From Glandiceps talaboti (Eukaryota > Hemichordata > Enteropneusta > Spengelidae): 64,000 bases of DNA. The stretch spans positions 8,071,001 through 8,135,000 of the forward strand of contig NC_135556.1 of the NCBI RefSeq assembly GCF_964340395.1, read 5' to 3'. A program made the position numbers and the translations under genes. Of the stretch, positions 23,853 to 34,259 are shown one piece after another. The notes under the pieces were generated by a model, which was not told where the DNA came from, did not search any database, and saw only the letters and a program-made list of their open reading frames with translations. Within the stretch, counting starts at the first letter, position 1. Every line of letters starts with the position of its first letter.

Positions 23853-25861
23853 GGTGATGGTGCAAAAGCAATAAATCAACTCGCTCATATTATACTGACT
23901 ATATTCTGACGTCCAGCGATCCTCATGGCTGAGAATGATATTGAGAGTGTGAAGATTAATTTAGTACAGCGTGGAGTCGTCTTCTACGTGTGTTGGGTTT
24001 CCTCAAATCCCAAAGCGCTTTTCTGCTCGCCGCCATGACTAGATCTATTCCAACAATCTCCCAAGTGAGATGCGAGATGGAGCACATAGGCGTCAAACGT
24101 GATCATTTTCCTAAGACTTACAATTCTGTCACTTCATTTTTTTTATTCTCAGATTTGGCAATAATATACAAAATTATTGAATGAACAGGATATAAACAAA
24201 AACAATCACGTAGATAAATAAATGGAAAAGAGGAAATACGAGACCTTCAGAATATAACCTCTGACCTACTTAGCCTGTAGGGAGAGTATACTGAAATTTG
24301 GCAAAATGCCAAAGTTGAAACGTCGTCATCCTTCTGATACGGGCATACTATTAATAGATAAAATGTTAAGCCTTTTCCTTCCCGAAAGATAAAAGAGAGA
24401 ATGACTAGACGATGTTGTACATCATAGAGATATAATTTTGTCTAATTATATGTGTATGCAAGCATAAACAGACGATTACACCTGATCTCCCCCTGTCTTC
24501 GTCTGGATATTACATGTGTGTTTACATTCCATTGCATGTCCCAGCTAGCTAGCCCAAACTCTGTCGACAGTCTGAGCGTATAGGATGTTTTTCATATTTT
24601 GGTCCATTGTTTACGTTTATGTTTTGATGCTGTCACATGAGCCGCTTTTTAATAATTTGGCGAGAAAAACCCTGTCAAAACGCCCACGTCATTTCTTTTT
24701 GTCAATATGTTTATAATTGTGTATTTCTCCACTATTGTGGTAATTTTTCGTGTTGTCTTTTACGTCCAGAGTAAGGAGTAAACTGGTGACATTTCTCGTG
24801 GAGAGTCACATTCTGCATCATTCTCTATATCAATCACGTTTTTTTTATGAATATACAATCATAGACAATATTCTTGGATGGGACTTGAGGCAGACAATAC
24901 TGGTTTATCGGTTTGACTAGATTGATATCCTCGTCAAAGCCAATAACAAATATTTCCTGGAATGACAACATATGGAATTTATTCCGAATTCTGGTATAGC
25001 TCTCTTCTTTACATGGTATCCAACTAGTCCAGTCTAAACTGGTGAAGGACTTGTACATGAGCCAAACACGTGCGTCAGCAATGTTTATTTACATACCCGC
25101 ATTGCTGCGTTCCGGTGTCTGATTGGTTAATCATATCATTACGTATGACACACGCCCACTTGTTGGGCGGTTCATGTGCTATGACTGACTTGAACTACTT
25201 ACATATGATAATTTGGGCATGGTCAAAGCATGGCGAGCAAATTTCAAGCTTTCGTGTGTAGATTTGCCGGATTTGTGTATACAAAGCTAAATTATCTATG
25301 AACGTCGTGGTTGCCCTGGTAAAGTTCGTTTAAATTTCGCTTGAAAGGGGTGTAAATGTTCTCAACACCACAACTGTCCTGTTATATTCAATTAAATCAA
25401 ATTGGTTCATTGTATTTGTGAACAATTGCCGACAATAAATGACTCAAAATTCACCCACCCGGCCGACATTGTATTTCTTATTACGTATATCGTCTGTGTA
25501 CTATTGAAAGTGAAGCATATGGAACAACGAACGGTTGAATTCTTTCATTTCGGTGACATTTTCGGCAACATATATGGTACACTGACTTCGAAGTCAAAAT
25601 CGTAACGTTTAGACTATTTGTGTAAAGGAGAGTGTTGTCAAATGTAAGAGTCACATGCAGCACGCGGATCCTGTTACAAGGATACCATCGATGGCGGGCA
25701 CATTCCACGCGGCACATCCAATTTCCAAATATTTTTCCCTTAAATGGCATATGGCGCTCAAGGAAAATGTATAGGGAAATAAACCAAGTACTTACTTTGT
25801 CGTTTTCGAGTTTCTTCACATCTACTGTTTCAAAATTGTTAAATTCAATCGTCTTCGTCAT
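11820..25861 (-). CDS. Complete SLC6 Na+/Cl- dependent transporter, GlyT-like (14 coding exons, 639 aa)
   Basis: Seen: 14 exons splice to 1920 bp with consistent phases and GT/AG at every junction. The protein has the SLC6 signature [13 protein letters not shown] (residues 80-92), 12 expected membrane segments, and an extracellular loop 2 with Cys178/Cys187 and sequons at N194, N201 and N204. Chloride ligands known from SERT are present as Y98, Q313, S317, N349 and S353; Na1 residues A73 and N78 are present; the gate pair is R81 and D476. Known: SLC6 members carry amino acids or amines into the cell on the Na+ gradient. The SASEEYY motif, the SLSAA motif in TM6 and the RLKN...KP..WGP tail match vertebrate glycine transporters best. 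Odd: N322 replaces the TM6 aromatic (Trp in GlyT) and G417 replaces the TM8 Asp. Inference: plasma-membrane amino acid transporter, GlyT clade, substrate uncertain. The ATG at 25,861 is chosen over one 51 bp upstream because the paralogue at 61,228 starts at the equivalent codon. Confidence 0.95.
12642..12815 (-). CDS. SLC6 gene, exon 13 (residues 540-597, TM11 end and TM12)
   Basis: It encodes the end of TM11, the loop [15 protein letters not shown] (compare Y.PMTYG.Y.YP.W in GlyTs), TM12 and KETGTFME. The acceptor is TGTAACAG and the donor GTTAGT. The exon is 58 codons, phase 0 on both sides. Confidence 0.95.
13165..13283 (-). CDS. SLC6 gene, exon 12 (residues 500-539, loop and TM11)
   Basis: It encodes [14 protein letters not shown], equivalent to the YG..R...DI..M.G loop of the family, then [13 protein letters not shown], the start of TM11. 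The acceptor is CTCACAG and the donor GTAAGT. Confidence 0.95.
13529..13628 (-). CDS. SLC6 gene, exon 11 (residues 467-500, TM10)
   Basis: It encodes [15 protein letters not shown] and a hydrophobic TM10 ending ITYIYG. D476 occupies the acidic extracellular gate position (Glu493 in SERT, Asp404 in LeuT). The acceptor is CCTTAG and the donor GTATGT. Confidence 0.95.
14010..14150 (-). CDS. SLC6 gene, exon 10 (residues 420-466, TM8 end and TM9)
   Basis: It encodes [15 protein letters not shown], matching the ETIVTSI.DEF stretch of GlyTs, then a basic loop (RKWEKNRK) and TM9. It is exactly 47 codons with phase 0 on both sides. The acceptor is ATTTCAG and the donor GTAAGA. Confidence 0.95.
14390..14502 (-). 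CDS. SLC6 gene, exon 9 (residues 382-419, extracellular loop 4 and TM8 start)
   Basis: It encodes [16 protein letters not shown] and TM8 with [16 protein letters not shown]...LP is a GlyT/SLC6 hallmark. Residue 417 is Gly, where most monoamine, GABA and glycine carriers have the Asp of LG(L/I)D(S/T), a Na2-site ligand. S418 is retained. Confidence 0.95.
14892..15016 (-). CDS. SLC6 gene, exon 8 (residues 340-382, TM7)
   Basis: It encodes [20 protein letters not shown], then [13 protein letters not shown]349 and S353 complete the chloride site. The acceptor is TTTTCAG and the donor GTAGGA. Phase 1 splits Gly382 with the next exon. Confidence 0.96.
15409..15512 (-). CDS. SLC6 gene, exon 7 (residues 306-340, TM6)
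   Basis: It encodes [19 protein letters not shown] and [11 protein letters not shown]313 and S317 are chloride/Na1 ligands. S319 is the serine that distinguishes GlyT2 from GlyT1 at this site. Position 322 is Asn, where family members have an aromatic or leucine (SERT Phe341, LeuT Phe259, GlyT2 Trp482, GAT1 Leu300). The junction codon 340 reads Leu where vertebrate GlyTs usually have Arg (YRD). Confidence 0.95.
15845..15979 (-). CDS. SLC6 gene, exon 6 (residues 261-305, TM5 and start of extracellular loop 3)
   Basis: It encodes [13 protein letters not shown] and [11 protein letters not shown], nearly the family consensus, then a loop typical of GlyT members ending just before VWKDA. The acceptor is CTTTACAG and the donor GTAAGT, both phase 0. 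Confidence 0.96.
16369..16501 (-). CDS. SLC6 gene, exon 5 (residues 216-260, TM4)
   Basis: The acceptor is TGATTTCAG and the donor GTACGT. It encodes [10 protein letters not shown], the IRW...LALCL segment of TM4 and the loop VRGVKSVGK. The RGVK/KGIK-S-GK loop is a clear SLC6 hallmark. Confidence 0.95.
16502..17293 (-). other. Intron 4 of the SLC6 gene with a degenerate interspersed repeat
   Basis: About 0.8 kb between exons 4 and 5. Positions 17,045-17,165 contain three spaced copies of GGGAACCC(C/T)GGTA in a G-rich context, probably a fragment of a dispersed repeat inserted in the intron. Nothing coding was seen. Confidence 0.5.
17294..17534 (-). CDS. SLC6 gene, exon 4 (residues 136-216, TM3 and extracellular loop 2)
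   Basis: TM3 carries AIYYNVI, whose second Tyr is the family's substrate-contacting tyrosine. It is followed by [15 protein letters not shown], with the conserved disulfide cysteines 178 and 187. Three N-glycosylation sequons (N194, N201, N204) sit in loop 2. The exon ends in SASEEYY, close to the SGSEEYF of vertebrate GlyT2. The donor is GTACAT, weaker than the others, but phase and homology support it. Confidence 0.95.
17878..18009 (-). CDS. SLC6 gene, exon 3 (residues 92-136, TM2 and first intracellular loop)
   Basis: It encodes GAFLIPY, then a hydrophobic TM2, then [11 protein letters not shown], a strongly conserved SLC6 stretch. Y98 aligns with the chloride-binding Tyr121 of SERT. The acceptor is TATCACAG and the donor GTAAGG. 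Both junction codons are Gly. Confidence 0.96.
18010..18835 (-). other. Intron 2 of the SLC6 gene
   Basis: About 0.8 kb. It carries a perfect NFI-type palindrome at 18,469-18,483. Small open frames here have no splice or homology support. Confidence 0.7.
18469..18483. promoter_or_regulatory. Perfect NFI consensus palindrome
   Basis: TTGGCACTATGCCAA fits YTGGCANNNTGCCAR exactly. It lies in intron 2 of the SLC6 gene. Confidence 0.55.
18836..19043 (-). CDS. SLC6 gene, exon 2 (residues 23-92, N-terminal tail and TM1)
   Basis: The acceptor is ACTGCAG and the donor GTAAGT. The exon encodes an acidic N-terminal tail, then SWGRKAEFV and TM1 with GYAVGLGN and [13 protein letters not shown]73, V74 and N78 correspond to sodium-site residues of the family. 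Phase 1 at the end splits Gly92. Confidence 0.96.
20458..20880 (+). CDS. Possible small secreted-protein exon nested in SLC6 intron 1 (unrecognised)
   Basis: A 140-codon open frame begins [19 protein letters not shown], a plausible signal peptide (basic n-region, hydrophobic core, small residues before TSTEDT). A helical-looking charged stretch follows ([16 protein letters not shown]), then a close Cys pair (CHENNIC). Coding-like composition seems to fade after RKQ, where CAG|GTCACC could be a weak donor near 20,791. I do not recognise the family and found no second exon. It could be a chance frame in an intron. Confidence 0.25.
   Translation: MRARSPWWVRSLTLSYSLLTALILSDRVAVTSTEDTLKINSLIDKLEILKKIVRNNNFNRIYTRPMEYIICHENNICFVQEFESNLREKASSQIRFMKGSYKALPPFYRKQVTISLSSLFFHCTSLLFWITQLIHSSFSR
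24298..24312. promoter_or_regulatory. Perfect NFI consensus palindrome
   Basis: TTGGCAAAATGCCAA fits YTGGCANNNTGCCAR exactly. It lies in intron 1 of the SLC6 gene, about 1.5 kb inside from exon 1. Confidence 0.55.
25796..25861 (-). CDS. SLC6 gene, coding exon 1 (residues 1-22, cytoplasmic N-terminus)
   Basis: It encodes [17 protein letters not shown] and five more residues and ends in a GTAAGT donor in phase 0. It is followed by the 6.75-kb first intron. The matching exon at 61,228-61,293 has the same length and phase, which supports this start and this boundary. An upstream in-frame ATG at 25,912 exists but lies in sequence with no counterpart upstream of the paralogue. Confidence 0.88.
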
Positions 25862-26150
25862 TGTTGTCACGGAGAAAAACGCCGGCAATGTTGTTGTATT
25901 GAGAGTATACACTAATATGCCTCAACGCGGGAAATAGCAACCACAACAAAGTGGCTAGTGCATTTGCAAGCTAAATGAGGAAGGTAATTTGTGTAGACAA
26001 AAGTACTGTGATCTGATTGGCTGGTGATGTCACTGAGAGGCCAGTCATCAATCAATGTCATAGGCATATTTTAGCGCCCTTGTGTACATTTCACGAGTGC
26101 GCAGTTGAATATGGGCTATAGCCCCGCCTTCTATCCGTGACGTAACAACT
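25862..26150 (-). promoter_or_regulatory. Probable promoter/5' UTR of the complete SLC6 gene
   Basis: Upstream of the ATG, read on the minus strand, there is a CCAAT box in AGCCAATCAG at 26,015-26,024, a GC box (CCCCGCC on plus) at 26,122-26,128 and a CRE-like TGACGTAA at 26,138-26,145. No TATA box was evident at a fixed distance. The transcription start and any non-coding first exon cannot be placed from sequence alone. Confidence 0.4.
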
Positions 26151-29100
26151 AGTAGGGTTGCCTCGGAAACTAGCGGGAAAGGTGTGAATACTGTAATGTT
26201 GTCTTTGCCTGCCGTCATTTTTATTGAAAAGTGTAAATTTTACTTTGCTGTTTCAGTGCTACACAGGACTGTACGCTTGGTTGGTAACAGTGTTTAGTAC
26301 AGAAACCGTGAATTGAAGTGTGTGTATTGTTCATAATATTGTACGTTGCGTATTTGCAGTGTTGTATTGTCGTGTCGATTGATTAATACCAAGAACATCG
26401 ACTTTTGACATAGGCTGTGCGTGGAAGTAGGTTCAGTATTCAACATTTCGTGTATTTTCTCTTCCTAGTTGACAACGGCAAATGTTGAAGCGAGCAAGCG
26501 TTGTGCGAATTGTTTGGATTTAGGTGTGGTTGACGTTGCGGAGCGTAATCATGTAACTAACTGTTTTCTTTCATTGCAATATGTGGGCACAGGTAGACAA
26601 AAAAACCATTGTCTGAGCTGAATTAACAAAGGCGATCGATTCTTTTGAACTTCAATATTCCCGCCACTCGTTTCTTGTACTGTACATGTAGCGGGTGAAT
26701 CAAGTCGAGTCGACATGTCATTCATAAATGGGGTCGTGATCAGTCAGCGAAAGCGTGATCATCGTCGTAACTAATTAATCAAATTAGCATATTTTGAAAA
26801 TTAATATGTGTAGGCTGTAACGTGACGTTTGCACGTGAATTGTATTTGTTATTATTTTTATATGTATTATAACCGTGTGCAAACTGTCGGGTTTAATTCT
26901 ATTAAAATTAACCTCTACACGTTTTGGTTGGTAACTCAAAAATGGTAAATCCTGTTTGAGCTTTCGTAGAATTATAAATTTTCCAGAGTGTATTTTGGGT
27001 GTATACAATATACTTGCGTAGAACCTTATCGGTTCATCGATGGCTCGCTAGACCGGTCACCGGCCAGTTTAACGTTATTTGGGGGGATCCGAAGTTGCAA
27101 GTCACGGTCTAGTAATGCGGATGTCAGCTTACACTAAACTTCCATACTGTATACTGCATACTGCTGTACAAGCGCGCACATGTCAAGTCGATTGCTAAAC
27201 ATGAACGGATTATGTGACAGGCCAACGATTCCGACTTAGGTCATAATTTGCTTCGGAATCTCTCCGATATGATTATAGTCGTAGTCTGATATCATAATAC
27301 GTTTCGAATCAGTATGTACGGATGGTGCTTCGCTTTCAAAATTCACCATTGCACATACATTTTATAAACGACAAGTCATATGACCTACTTTCACTGACCC
27401 ATACACCTCGAAAAAATTAGAAAATATATACACTATTTTTTACATAGCAATATTTTGCTCTCTTTTTTCATAAATCAGTCTTCATTGCACCATGACTGTA
27501 CTGACTCCAAAGAGTGGTTCGTACCGTGGTGAGAAACATGTATAAAGCGTTCACTGACAGTGTTTTAGCGACTGGTTTTCTAGTATTTGTAAATACAACA
27601 TACCACAGGTCAGCCTATGCTATGTGTACGTACATGACTCATGGTTGAAACTAAGGCGGTAACAAAGCTATTTTGCCTTTCCGACTAAAAAAAAAATATT
27701 TATCAGGTCAACTACGTAAGCTTATACGAAGCAATTAACTTTTGATATGGATGCCAGTATGTCATGATATTGAACAAACGTATCAAAACGCCAAACTTTT
27801 ATAATATTTTTTTTTGTTTGCTTTTTTTTCTACGACCACGTGGCATTGGTGTCAAACCCAATAATGGAATTTCCATTCTTGGCCTCAACTCGTGACTGTA
27901 CGTCATGAATGGACGCGTTACGTAACTAAACCAGTACAAGGACAAATCCATACAAACCCTTTCATCACCATTTTTACACTCCAGTGCTTCATTTCAGTTT
28001 TCAACATAGATGATTATTACAATAGATCATTCATTTCAAAATGATATCTCCTCAAATTCACTTCTCATCTCCTTATAAAATTACTCGTTTTGATTGAATC
28101 AGAAATAACATAACAATTATTAGATTTTTTTGTAGTGAGGAAATATACCGTATTCTTTCCTCGGCCTTGGTCCGGGCAAGGATTAAAATAGAGAGATAAT
28201 ATATCCATGCATGGTTCAAATTATGCATTGTTGAGATTATAAGCATAGCAGTGATTCAAGGTTTACCTATGAGCTCCCTCAACCCCCAACCCAACCAGCC
28301 TGGACCAAATCAATCCCGAGATAGTTATCGTCTTTCCAAGTGCACTGGGAGAGTATGTGACTCAGGTGAACCATGACCAAACACACAATAAATTATGTGG
28401 GAACTGAGCAGGCCTGATAAGTGTACCGCTTAGCCCCATAGATTTGGTTATTCGGCTTAATAAACAAAGTCCTTCTGAAAAACCAATTTGTTGTAGCTTG
28501 GGATAGGCGTTTGTGTTTCTCGTGCCGAAGAAATACGTTGAGTTCGCCACCAATGCAGACTAACATTTTGTATTCGATGACTCAACAGAATCTCGAGAGA
28601 TCACCAACTTTCCTGCCAGGTCATGACATGAAACCTTCTTTTAGTCATAAAGTAAACACCATTGTTTACTTTCTCACCGAGTGTCACAGAAAGGCAAATA
28701 AAAAACCATTCAACCCAAAAAAGTGAAGCTTGATATGACAACTACTTAAATGCCATGGACACAGTGATATTTTAAAACCTCACACCACTAGTAGTATAGG
28801 GAAACTTATCAGAGGGTTTGGGCCAACAGATAACCATGTAAACATGCTTCCGATAAACCTGGCCCTAGCACGTGTACCCTGTGACCCCTCAAACGACACT
28901 TTTTTTCCTACCCCAATCCTTAGATGGAGAACTAAACTTAAGATTTCATTACAACTCTCCGTTAGAAGCCATCGAACTAGTCTTGAGTTATGTGAGAAAA
29001 CACACCAACAATGCTATTTACTGGAACCAATCCACGGTTTGCCAAATGTTTTGTATAATTTTACCCTGAAGAATAGAGGAGATCTAAAGTACATACTGTG

Positions 29101-29700
29101 CAGTAATGCAACAATTCGTCAAGTCATTCTTGTTCATTTCCTCTGTTTATTTGTTTGTTAACCTTCCGTGTGTAGTGTACTGAGCGTCAGACTGCCATTT
29201 CAGTAATATTTGTTAGTTAGTTTTTTTTATGATTTTAATTATTCCGCGCGTAAATTACTAAGAATTCTTTTATAATTGACTGTAACCTTGGCAGTATCGT
29301 TCAACATCTATTTCCCGCCAATCAATCAATCAACCAACCAACCAACCAACAATACCATAGTTTGGTCGCCAACATGCTCCTAGCACCTCCTCTGTACATG
29401 AAAGTCTCCTATGCTGAAATGAAGGAAGTACGCCCCCCCCCCCCCAGTCTGATATTATTAATGGGGTGGAGATTACATCAATATTTACAACATACCTTTA
29501 TCTATTTCAGTGATTATCATTGTTAACAATAATAATAAAGCGGATGGGAGATTTGAAACCAAAGAAATTAAACAAAAAGTAATCACAAACATTCCAACAG
29601 TAATATGTAAATTTTCGTATTCATGTATCGATTTATGAATAGCAGTATTGTCTATCGCTAGATGTATGATGAATAAATGAAAATATGGCACACCAAACTT
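26151..29700. other. Intergenic region upstream of the SLC6 gene
   Basis: No exon was recognised with splice sites and similarity. Short open frames at 28.4-29.2 kb lack recognisable motifs. There is a C-run near 29,432-29,445. Confidence 0.45.
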
Positions 29701-29706
29701 TCACAG

Positions 29707-29763
29707 TCTGTAGATCACTGCTGTTAGAACATGTTCTGTAGATCACTGCTGTTAGAACATGTT
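29707..29763. repeat. 28-bp tandem duplication
   Basis: TCTGTAGATCACTGCTGTTA and AGAACATGT occur twice in direct succession without differences. Confidence 0.95.
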
Positions 29764-29774
29764 GCAGACAGTCC

Positions 29775-29872
29775 ATCGTCGTAAACCACAGCCTCTTTTA
29801 CGGCACGTCCAGGACAATGTTGCGGAAGGAGTAAGAGCTCTGGTTTGCGAGAATAAGACAGTCTAGAGTAAA
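29775..29872 (+). repeat. Dispersed GTCGTAAA/TTTACGGC repeat family, copy
   Basis: It opens ATCGTCGTAAACCACAGCCT, CTTTTACGGCAC, and continues with GTCCA, GCTCTGGTTTGCGAGAAT. Related copies are at 37,170-37,285, 40,711-40,741 (core only, inverted), 41,551-41,640 (diverged) and 44,918-45,045. Confidence 0.72.
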
Positions 29873-30091
29873 AACTACTTTAAATCGGAATGTGTGTTAC
29901 TTATTATCTATAAAAGTACATGTGACATTTAAAACACCCATTTGGATTTTTAAAACTGCATCGAGGAATGTTTCTATTTATAACAAGACGTGCATTCTGG
30001 ATCTTTCAAGCTATAGCACACTACATAGAGAGTAATGATATGTTACAATGAATCGCTGCTGACGTTTTTGATAATACTGTCAATAGTGGCG

Positions 30092-30092
<1 letters not shown>

Positions 30093-30147
<55 letters not shown>

Positions 30148-30158
30148 GGTGGTGGTGG

Positions 30159-30222
<64 letters not shown>

Positions 30223-30290
30223 AATCGTGATGATGATCATGATCATGATGAGGAGGAGGAGGAGAGGAGGAGAAGGAGGAGGAGGAGGAC

Positions 30291-30340
<50 letters not shown>
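30093..30340. repeat. Compound trinucleotide microsatellite (GTT)n-(GGT)n-(GAT)n
   Basis: Consecutive GTT, GGT and GAT blocks, a GAG/GGA-rich stretch at 30,250-30,288, and a second GAT block. It yields repeat-only open frames in several frames. Confidence 0.97.
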
Positions 30341-30341
<1 letters not shown>

Positions 30342-31019
30342 TCAATAACGATGTGTAGGATGTCCAGTCTTTTCGAATTATCAGTTATTCAATCAATTCA
30401 ATACATCTGCGAATATCACCAGCGTTCACACAACTCTATTTTAAGCCATATACACAGAATTGCAGCAGCATTAGATCAACCGCTCAGACGAAAGGGAGAT
30501 GTCATCATGAATGCTTCATATAGATACAATTTTCAATAAAACCGGACGGAAACGTTTACATAAGACAAATATTGAAATCAAAGTTCCTAAAAATAACTAT
30601 GCCTTTTATATTATCTATTAAATACATAAATCAATTACATACATAATGCAAATGAACACAGACAATACAATTCAAATTTTAAGATCACATTTAAAAGCAT
30701 GTTTGGATCGCCAGGCAGACTCGTTGACTGTCGTGATTTGTACCCAATGTGCACATCAAAACCTCATAAATTGCATACTTAACCAGACGAGACACGATAC
30801 TCGGTTACCATAGTTACCGATAAAACCAAATACGTCAATGTTTATTTATGAGGCCATTGAAACATTGCTTTAGTTTTAGTTTTGAAATAGTGAATAGTTA
30901 TTATACTTGATTTTGTGCCAGTGTGACCTGTCGTTTCCGTTTTAAGCGTCATCAACTCTACCATTTTCCGACCATTACGGTTATCCTTCCCTCTGAGTCT
31001 TCATTGTCAGTGTTGCTAT

Positions 31020-31311
31020 CACCACCACCACCACCACCACCACCACCACCACCACCACCCCCACCACCACCACCACCACCACCACTACTACCATCATCAT
31101 CACCACCACCACCACCACCATCATCATCACCACCACCACCACCACCACCACCACCATCTTCACCACCACCACCACCACCACTACTACCACCACCATCACC
31201 ACCATCACCACCACCACCACCACTACTACCATCATCATCATCATCATCACCACCATCACCACCACCACCATCATCATCACCACCACCATCACCACCACCA
31301 CCACCATCACC

Positions 31312-31345
<34 letters not shown>

Positions 31346-31346
31346 C
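31020..31346. repeat. (CAC)n/(CAT)n trinucleotide array
   Basis: About 330 bp of CAC units with interspersed CAT, CTA and CTT triplets. The Pro/His/Thr-rich open frames are artefacts. Confidence 0.97.
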
Positions 31347-31418
31347 CTTTTAAGGAACATTTATTCATGTTCAAACCCTATTACAATTAGAAAACTAAAA
31401 GAATACATCATCTGACAT

Positions 31419-31425
31419 CATCACC

Positions 31426-31470
<45 letters not shown>

Positions 31471-31471
31471 G
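31419..31471. repeat. (CAC)n-(CAT)n trinucleotide microsatellite
   Basis: A second, shorter array 70 bp beyond the main one. Confidence 0.95.
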
Positions 31472-31884
31472 CTCCCACTATCACCATCACTATCTACATC
31501 AACAATAACATAAACATTTGTTTCTCTGTTCAAAGTTTCGTTTAACCTACTAACAAAGTGACTCCCTGGTGAATTAGCATTTATTACATTTTCATATGTA
31601 TCAGACTGCGGTCAAGGTCAGTCCCTATTTGTGTATTCAGTATCAGTTTTGATGTTTGTACATGAATTGTTTAAAGTGTAATGTGAGCGTTTGAACTAAA
31701 GTTTGTGATTGACAATGTGTTTATTTTTTTTGAATTGAATTGTCATTGTTTCCTATAGAAAATTTGTGTTTTTGAAAAGTTAGAAAATGGGTCAATTTTT
31801 TTATCCTACGGCTTGTTGTGAGCTTGGTGTTAGTGTTGCATTTTATCTCAGACATTGCAGTTACTTTTATGTACGTTTTGTTGT

Positions 31885-31965
31885 ATCTCTTAGAATTATA
31901 CACCTGATGAAGAGCCAGTCTGAGCTCAAAATGTAGTGGAATAAAGAAGTTTAAATAAATTGATG
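31885..31965 (+). mobile_element. Possible retroelement 3' end
   Basis: ACACCTGATGAAGAGCCAGT, CTGAGCTCAAAATG and a nearby GGAATAAAGAAG resemble the conserved 3' region seen after the coding part of Penelope-like and related retroelements (CTGATGAAG...GAAACG). No coding remnant precedes it. Confidence 0.38.
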
Positions 31966-33375
31966 ATGTCTGGTCTTTCCTGTTCTTAAATTTATGGATA
32001 TGCCAAGACACCATCTCGACAAGTCGGCATACCCTGGTCTCTATACCCGCGGATACGAGCCAGCGTATGTCAATGGCTCAAGAGAGCGACATGTACAAGC
32101 CAGATACGAAAATCACGTTGTCAGTTATACGGTACTTGAGGAAACAAAAGTATGTCAAGTCGTAATAAACATTGAATAGCCGTCATAATTTCAGTAACAG
32201 AACTAACCACAGAGTTCAAAACTTAGTTCGTAAAATATGTCGAGAATTTGAACATGTATCAATATGTCGGAGGCAACGTACATTTACATCATAATTCAAA
32301 GTCATCATCGTTTACGTTGTCACTCCCCCCGGCCCTCCCCGCTCGCCTTTAAAGAGAATATTTTTTAAATTCCAAACCTTACAATCTATAAAATTCCTTT
32401 AAAATATCTTGAAAGTCTGCATTGTCAGACGAAATATGAGAAAGCGAAAGTCTGACTACGTGGTTTCGTTGAACTAAATATGTTTTCTATGACCACTTTG
32501 TAAAGGCAACACATGGAACACTGGAAACGACTTGTTTCCCAGTGTCAATACAACTACATAATAGTCGGTGTCTGAATGAAACTTTCACGGTCGAGCTGAC
32601 CATAGACCCTCACACGTACACACATAGTCGAATTTCAATGTCAGGAGAGCCGTGAAGAATTACACCTCGTACGCATGCGCACATCATGCCTGTCTTGATA
32701 GAATGGGTTTATGCTTATAAATCATACCTTTTTGGTTATTTTCTAAAACAACAAACATTTGTAGGGATGGTAGGATTTATATTTGCATCTTAAAAGTCAT
32801 ACGTACTTCCCAGTACTAACAAAATCGATGCGTTGCCAATTCTGTGTGACCTTACGTGTGATTGATATGACCTTGCCTTTTTGAAACTGTGATGTGAAAT
32901 ATACAAGAGATTTACCGATCGAAAAGCCAACATTTGCTCTGTTTGATTTGTCTGTTAACCTTTTTGTGTGGAAGTGATGGTTTTCAAGCTGCCTTGTCAG
33001 CATTATTTGTTTTTGCTTGTTTTGTTTTTTTATTTGTTCCGTGTGTATGATGTTCTAGCATGGTGGTTTTGATGGCTTAGGAACCAAGGCACTGCATCGG
33101 TTGTTCTTCACAACACATAGTTCGGATGTCATCCAAATGTTTTACATTCTATATGCGGCACATTGAATGGCATGACGAATAAGTTGTGAGTTTAATAGAG
33201 TGATTTATTTCTGACTTTTTTGAAAAATCCACAACATTTCCCCGTTGCCAAAAATAACATGATATAATAAGATATAGGATACAATTCACTTTTATTTTGC
33301 TCAAGGCAGACAGTTCGAACAGCCAAATTGTATACGATACGATATATTCTGAACTCACCACAACGTCCTCTAGGT
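31966..33375. other. Intergenic sequence, nothing recognised
   Basis: Short open frames only, no splice-supported exon. Confidence 0.4.
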
Positions 33376-33383
33376 TCCCCCCC

Positions 33384-33435
<52 letters not shown>
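33384..33435. repeat. (AC)n dinucleotide microsatellite
   Basis: About 26 AC units with one AAAC interruption at the end. Confidence 0.97.
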
Positions 33436-33439
<4 letters not shown>

Positions 33440-34007
33440 CGCTCACTTTGTCATTATTTAATACAGTAACTGTTCAATTTGTTGTTTAGAGCCAACAGTA
33501 ACAAACTGAACACGAGGATATGATGTGCATTTCATTCACTTTAATTAACAAAACAATTGACGGTACGGTATCTAATAAAATAATCGCTTGGGCTCCGTGC
33601 TTGCCTGACTTTTTTTTTAAGTGTCTGGAATCGAACACGTGTCCACTTTCTAGGCTATGCCAAAGATCGTTTCCAAACAGATATACAGACACAGACTTCC
33701 GAGTGCTGGGTCACCGATTTTATATATGTGTCTGGACATATTCGACTTGCTTTCTCCTTGACCCGTTCCCGCATATTCACAAAATAATTACAGCTATAAA
33801 TTTCGAAAGAAATGGGATGGGAGGAGTCATATAGCGCATGGTTTGTTGTGACAATACATCAACCGGGTTTGTTAAGTTATTGTCTGTTCAAATAAGGGCG
33901 GCAAAACTAGTGTTGACAATTTGTAAATATTTAAACTTTGCCTGTATATGAAGATATAGCTTACTCATATCATGTGAAGAGAGCATTACACCGTAATGAA
34001 AGAGTAG

Positions 34008-34091
34008 GGTCACATCCAATCTGATTAAAATCCGATGTGGTGAAGCGGCTAAATGCTTTATTTACCTCTATTTCCATCGTTTTGTGTCGTA

Positions 34092-34143
<52 letters not shown>

Positions 34144-34259
34144 CGGAGTGAAGGTGGCGATCACTCGGAACAAAAACGAACGACACAAAACGATGGAAAT
34201 AGAGGTAAATAATGATTTAGCCACTTTCACCACATCATATTTTAATTAGATTGGGTCAC
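34008..34259. mobile_element. Long-hairpin MITE-like element with (GTT)n loop
   Basis: Left arm 34,011-34,092 and right arm about 34,171-34,258 are inverted copies of each other. Both contain ACCTCTATTTCCATCGTTTT and GTGTCGT (or its complement), GGCTAAAT, GATGTGGTGAA and CCAATCT-ATTAAAAT. The loop holds (GTT)n at 34,093-34,142. Long near-identical arms and no coding capacity fit a foldback element. No clear target-site duplication was seen. Confidence 0.85.

Larger units (their letters stand above)
19044..25795 (-). other. Intron 1 of the SLC6 gene (6752 bp)
   Basis: It is bounded by a GTAAGT donor at 25,795 and an ACTGCAG acceptor at 19,044. It holds a C16 run (21,811-21,826), a 28-bp tandem duplication (23,700-23,755), a (TC)20 microsatellite (23,811-23,850), a short LINE-type 3' end (about 22,724-22,760), an NFI palindrome (24,298-24,312) and a possible opposite-strand secreted-protein exon at 20,458-20,880. 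No alternative SLC6 exon was recognised. Confidence 0.85.

Noticed and set aside
25862-25912. Upstream in-frame ATG as the SLC6 start (17 extra residues)
   Set aside because: The extension has no counterpart in the paralogous exon at 61,228, and the shorter start aligns exactly.
30923-31390. Proline-rich 155-codon frame and its Gly/Asp-rich complement
   Set aside because: It is a (CAC/CAT)n microsatellite read in several frames, with no unique sequence or splice support.
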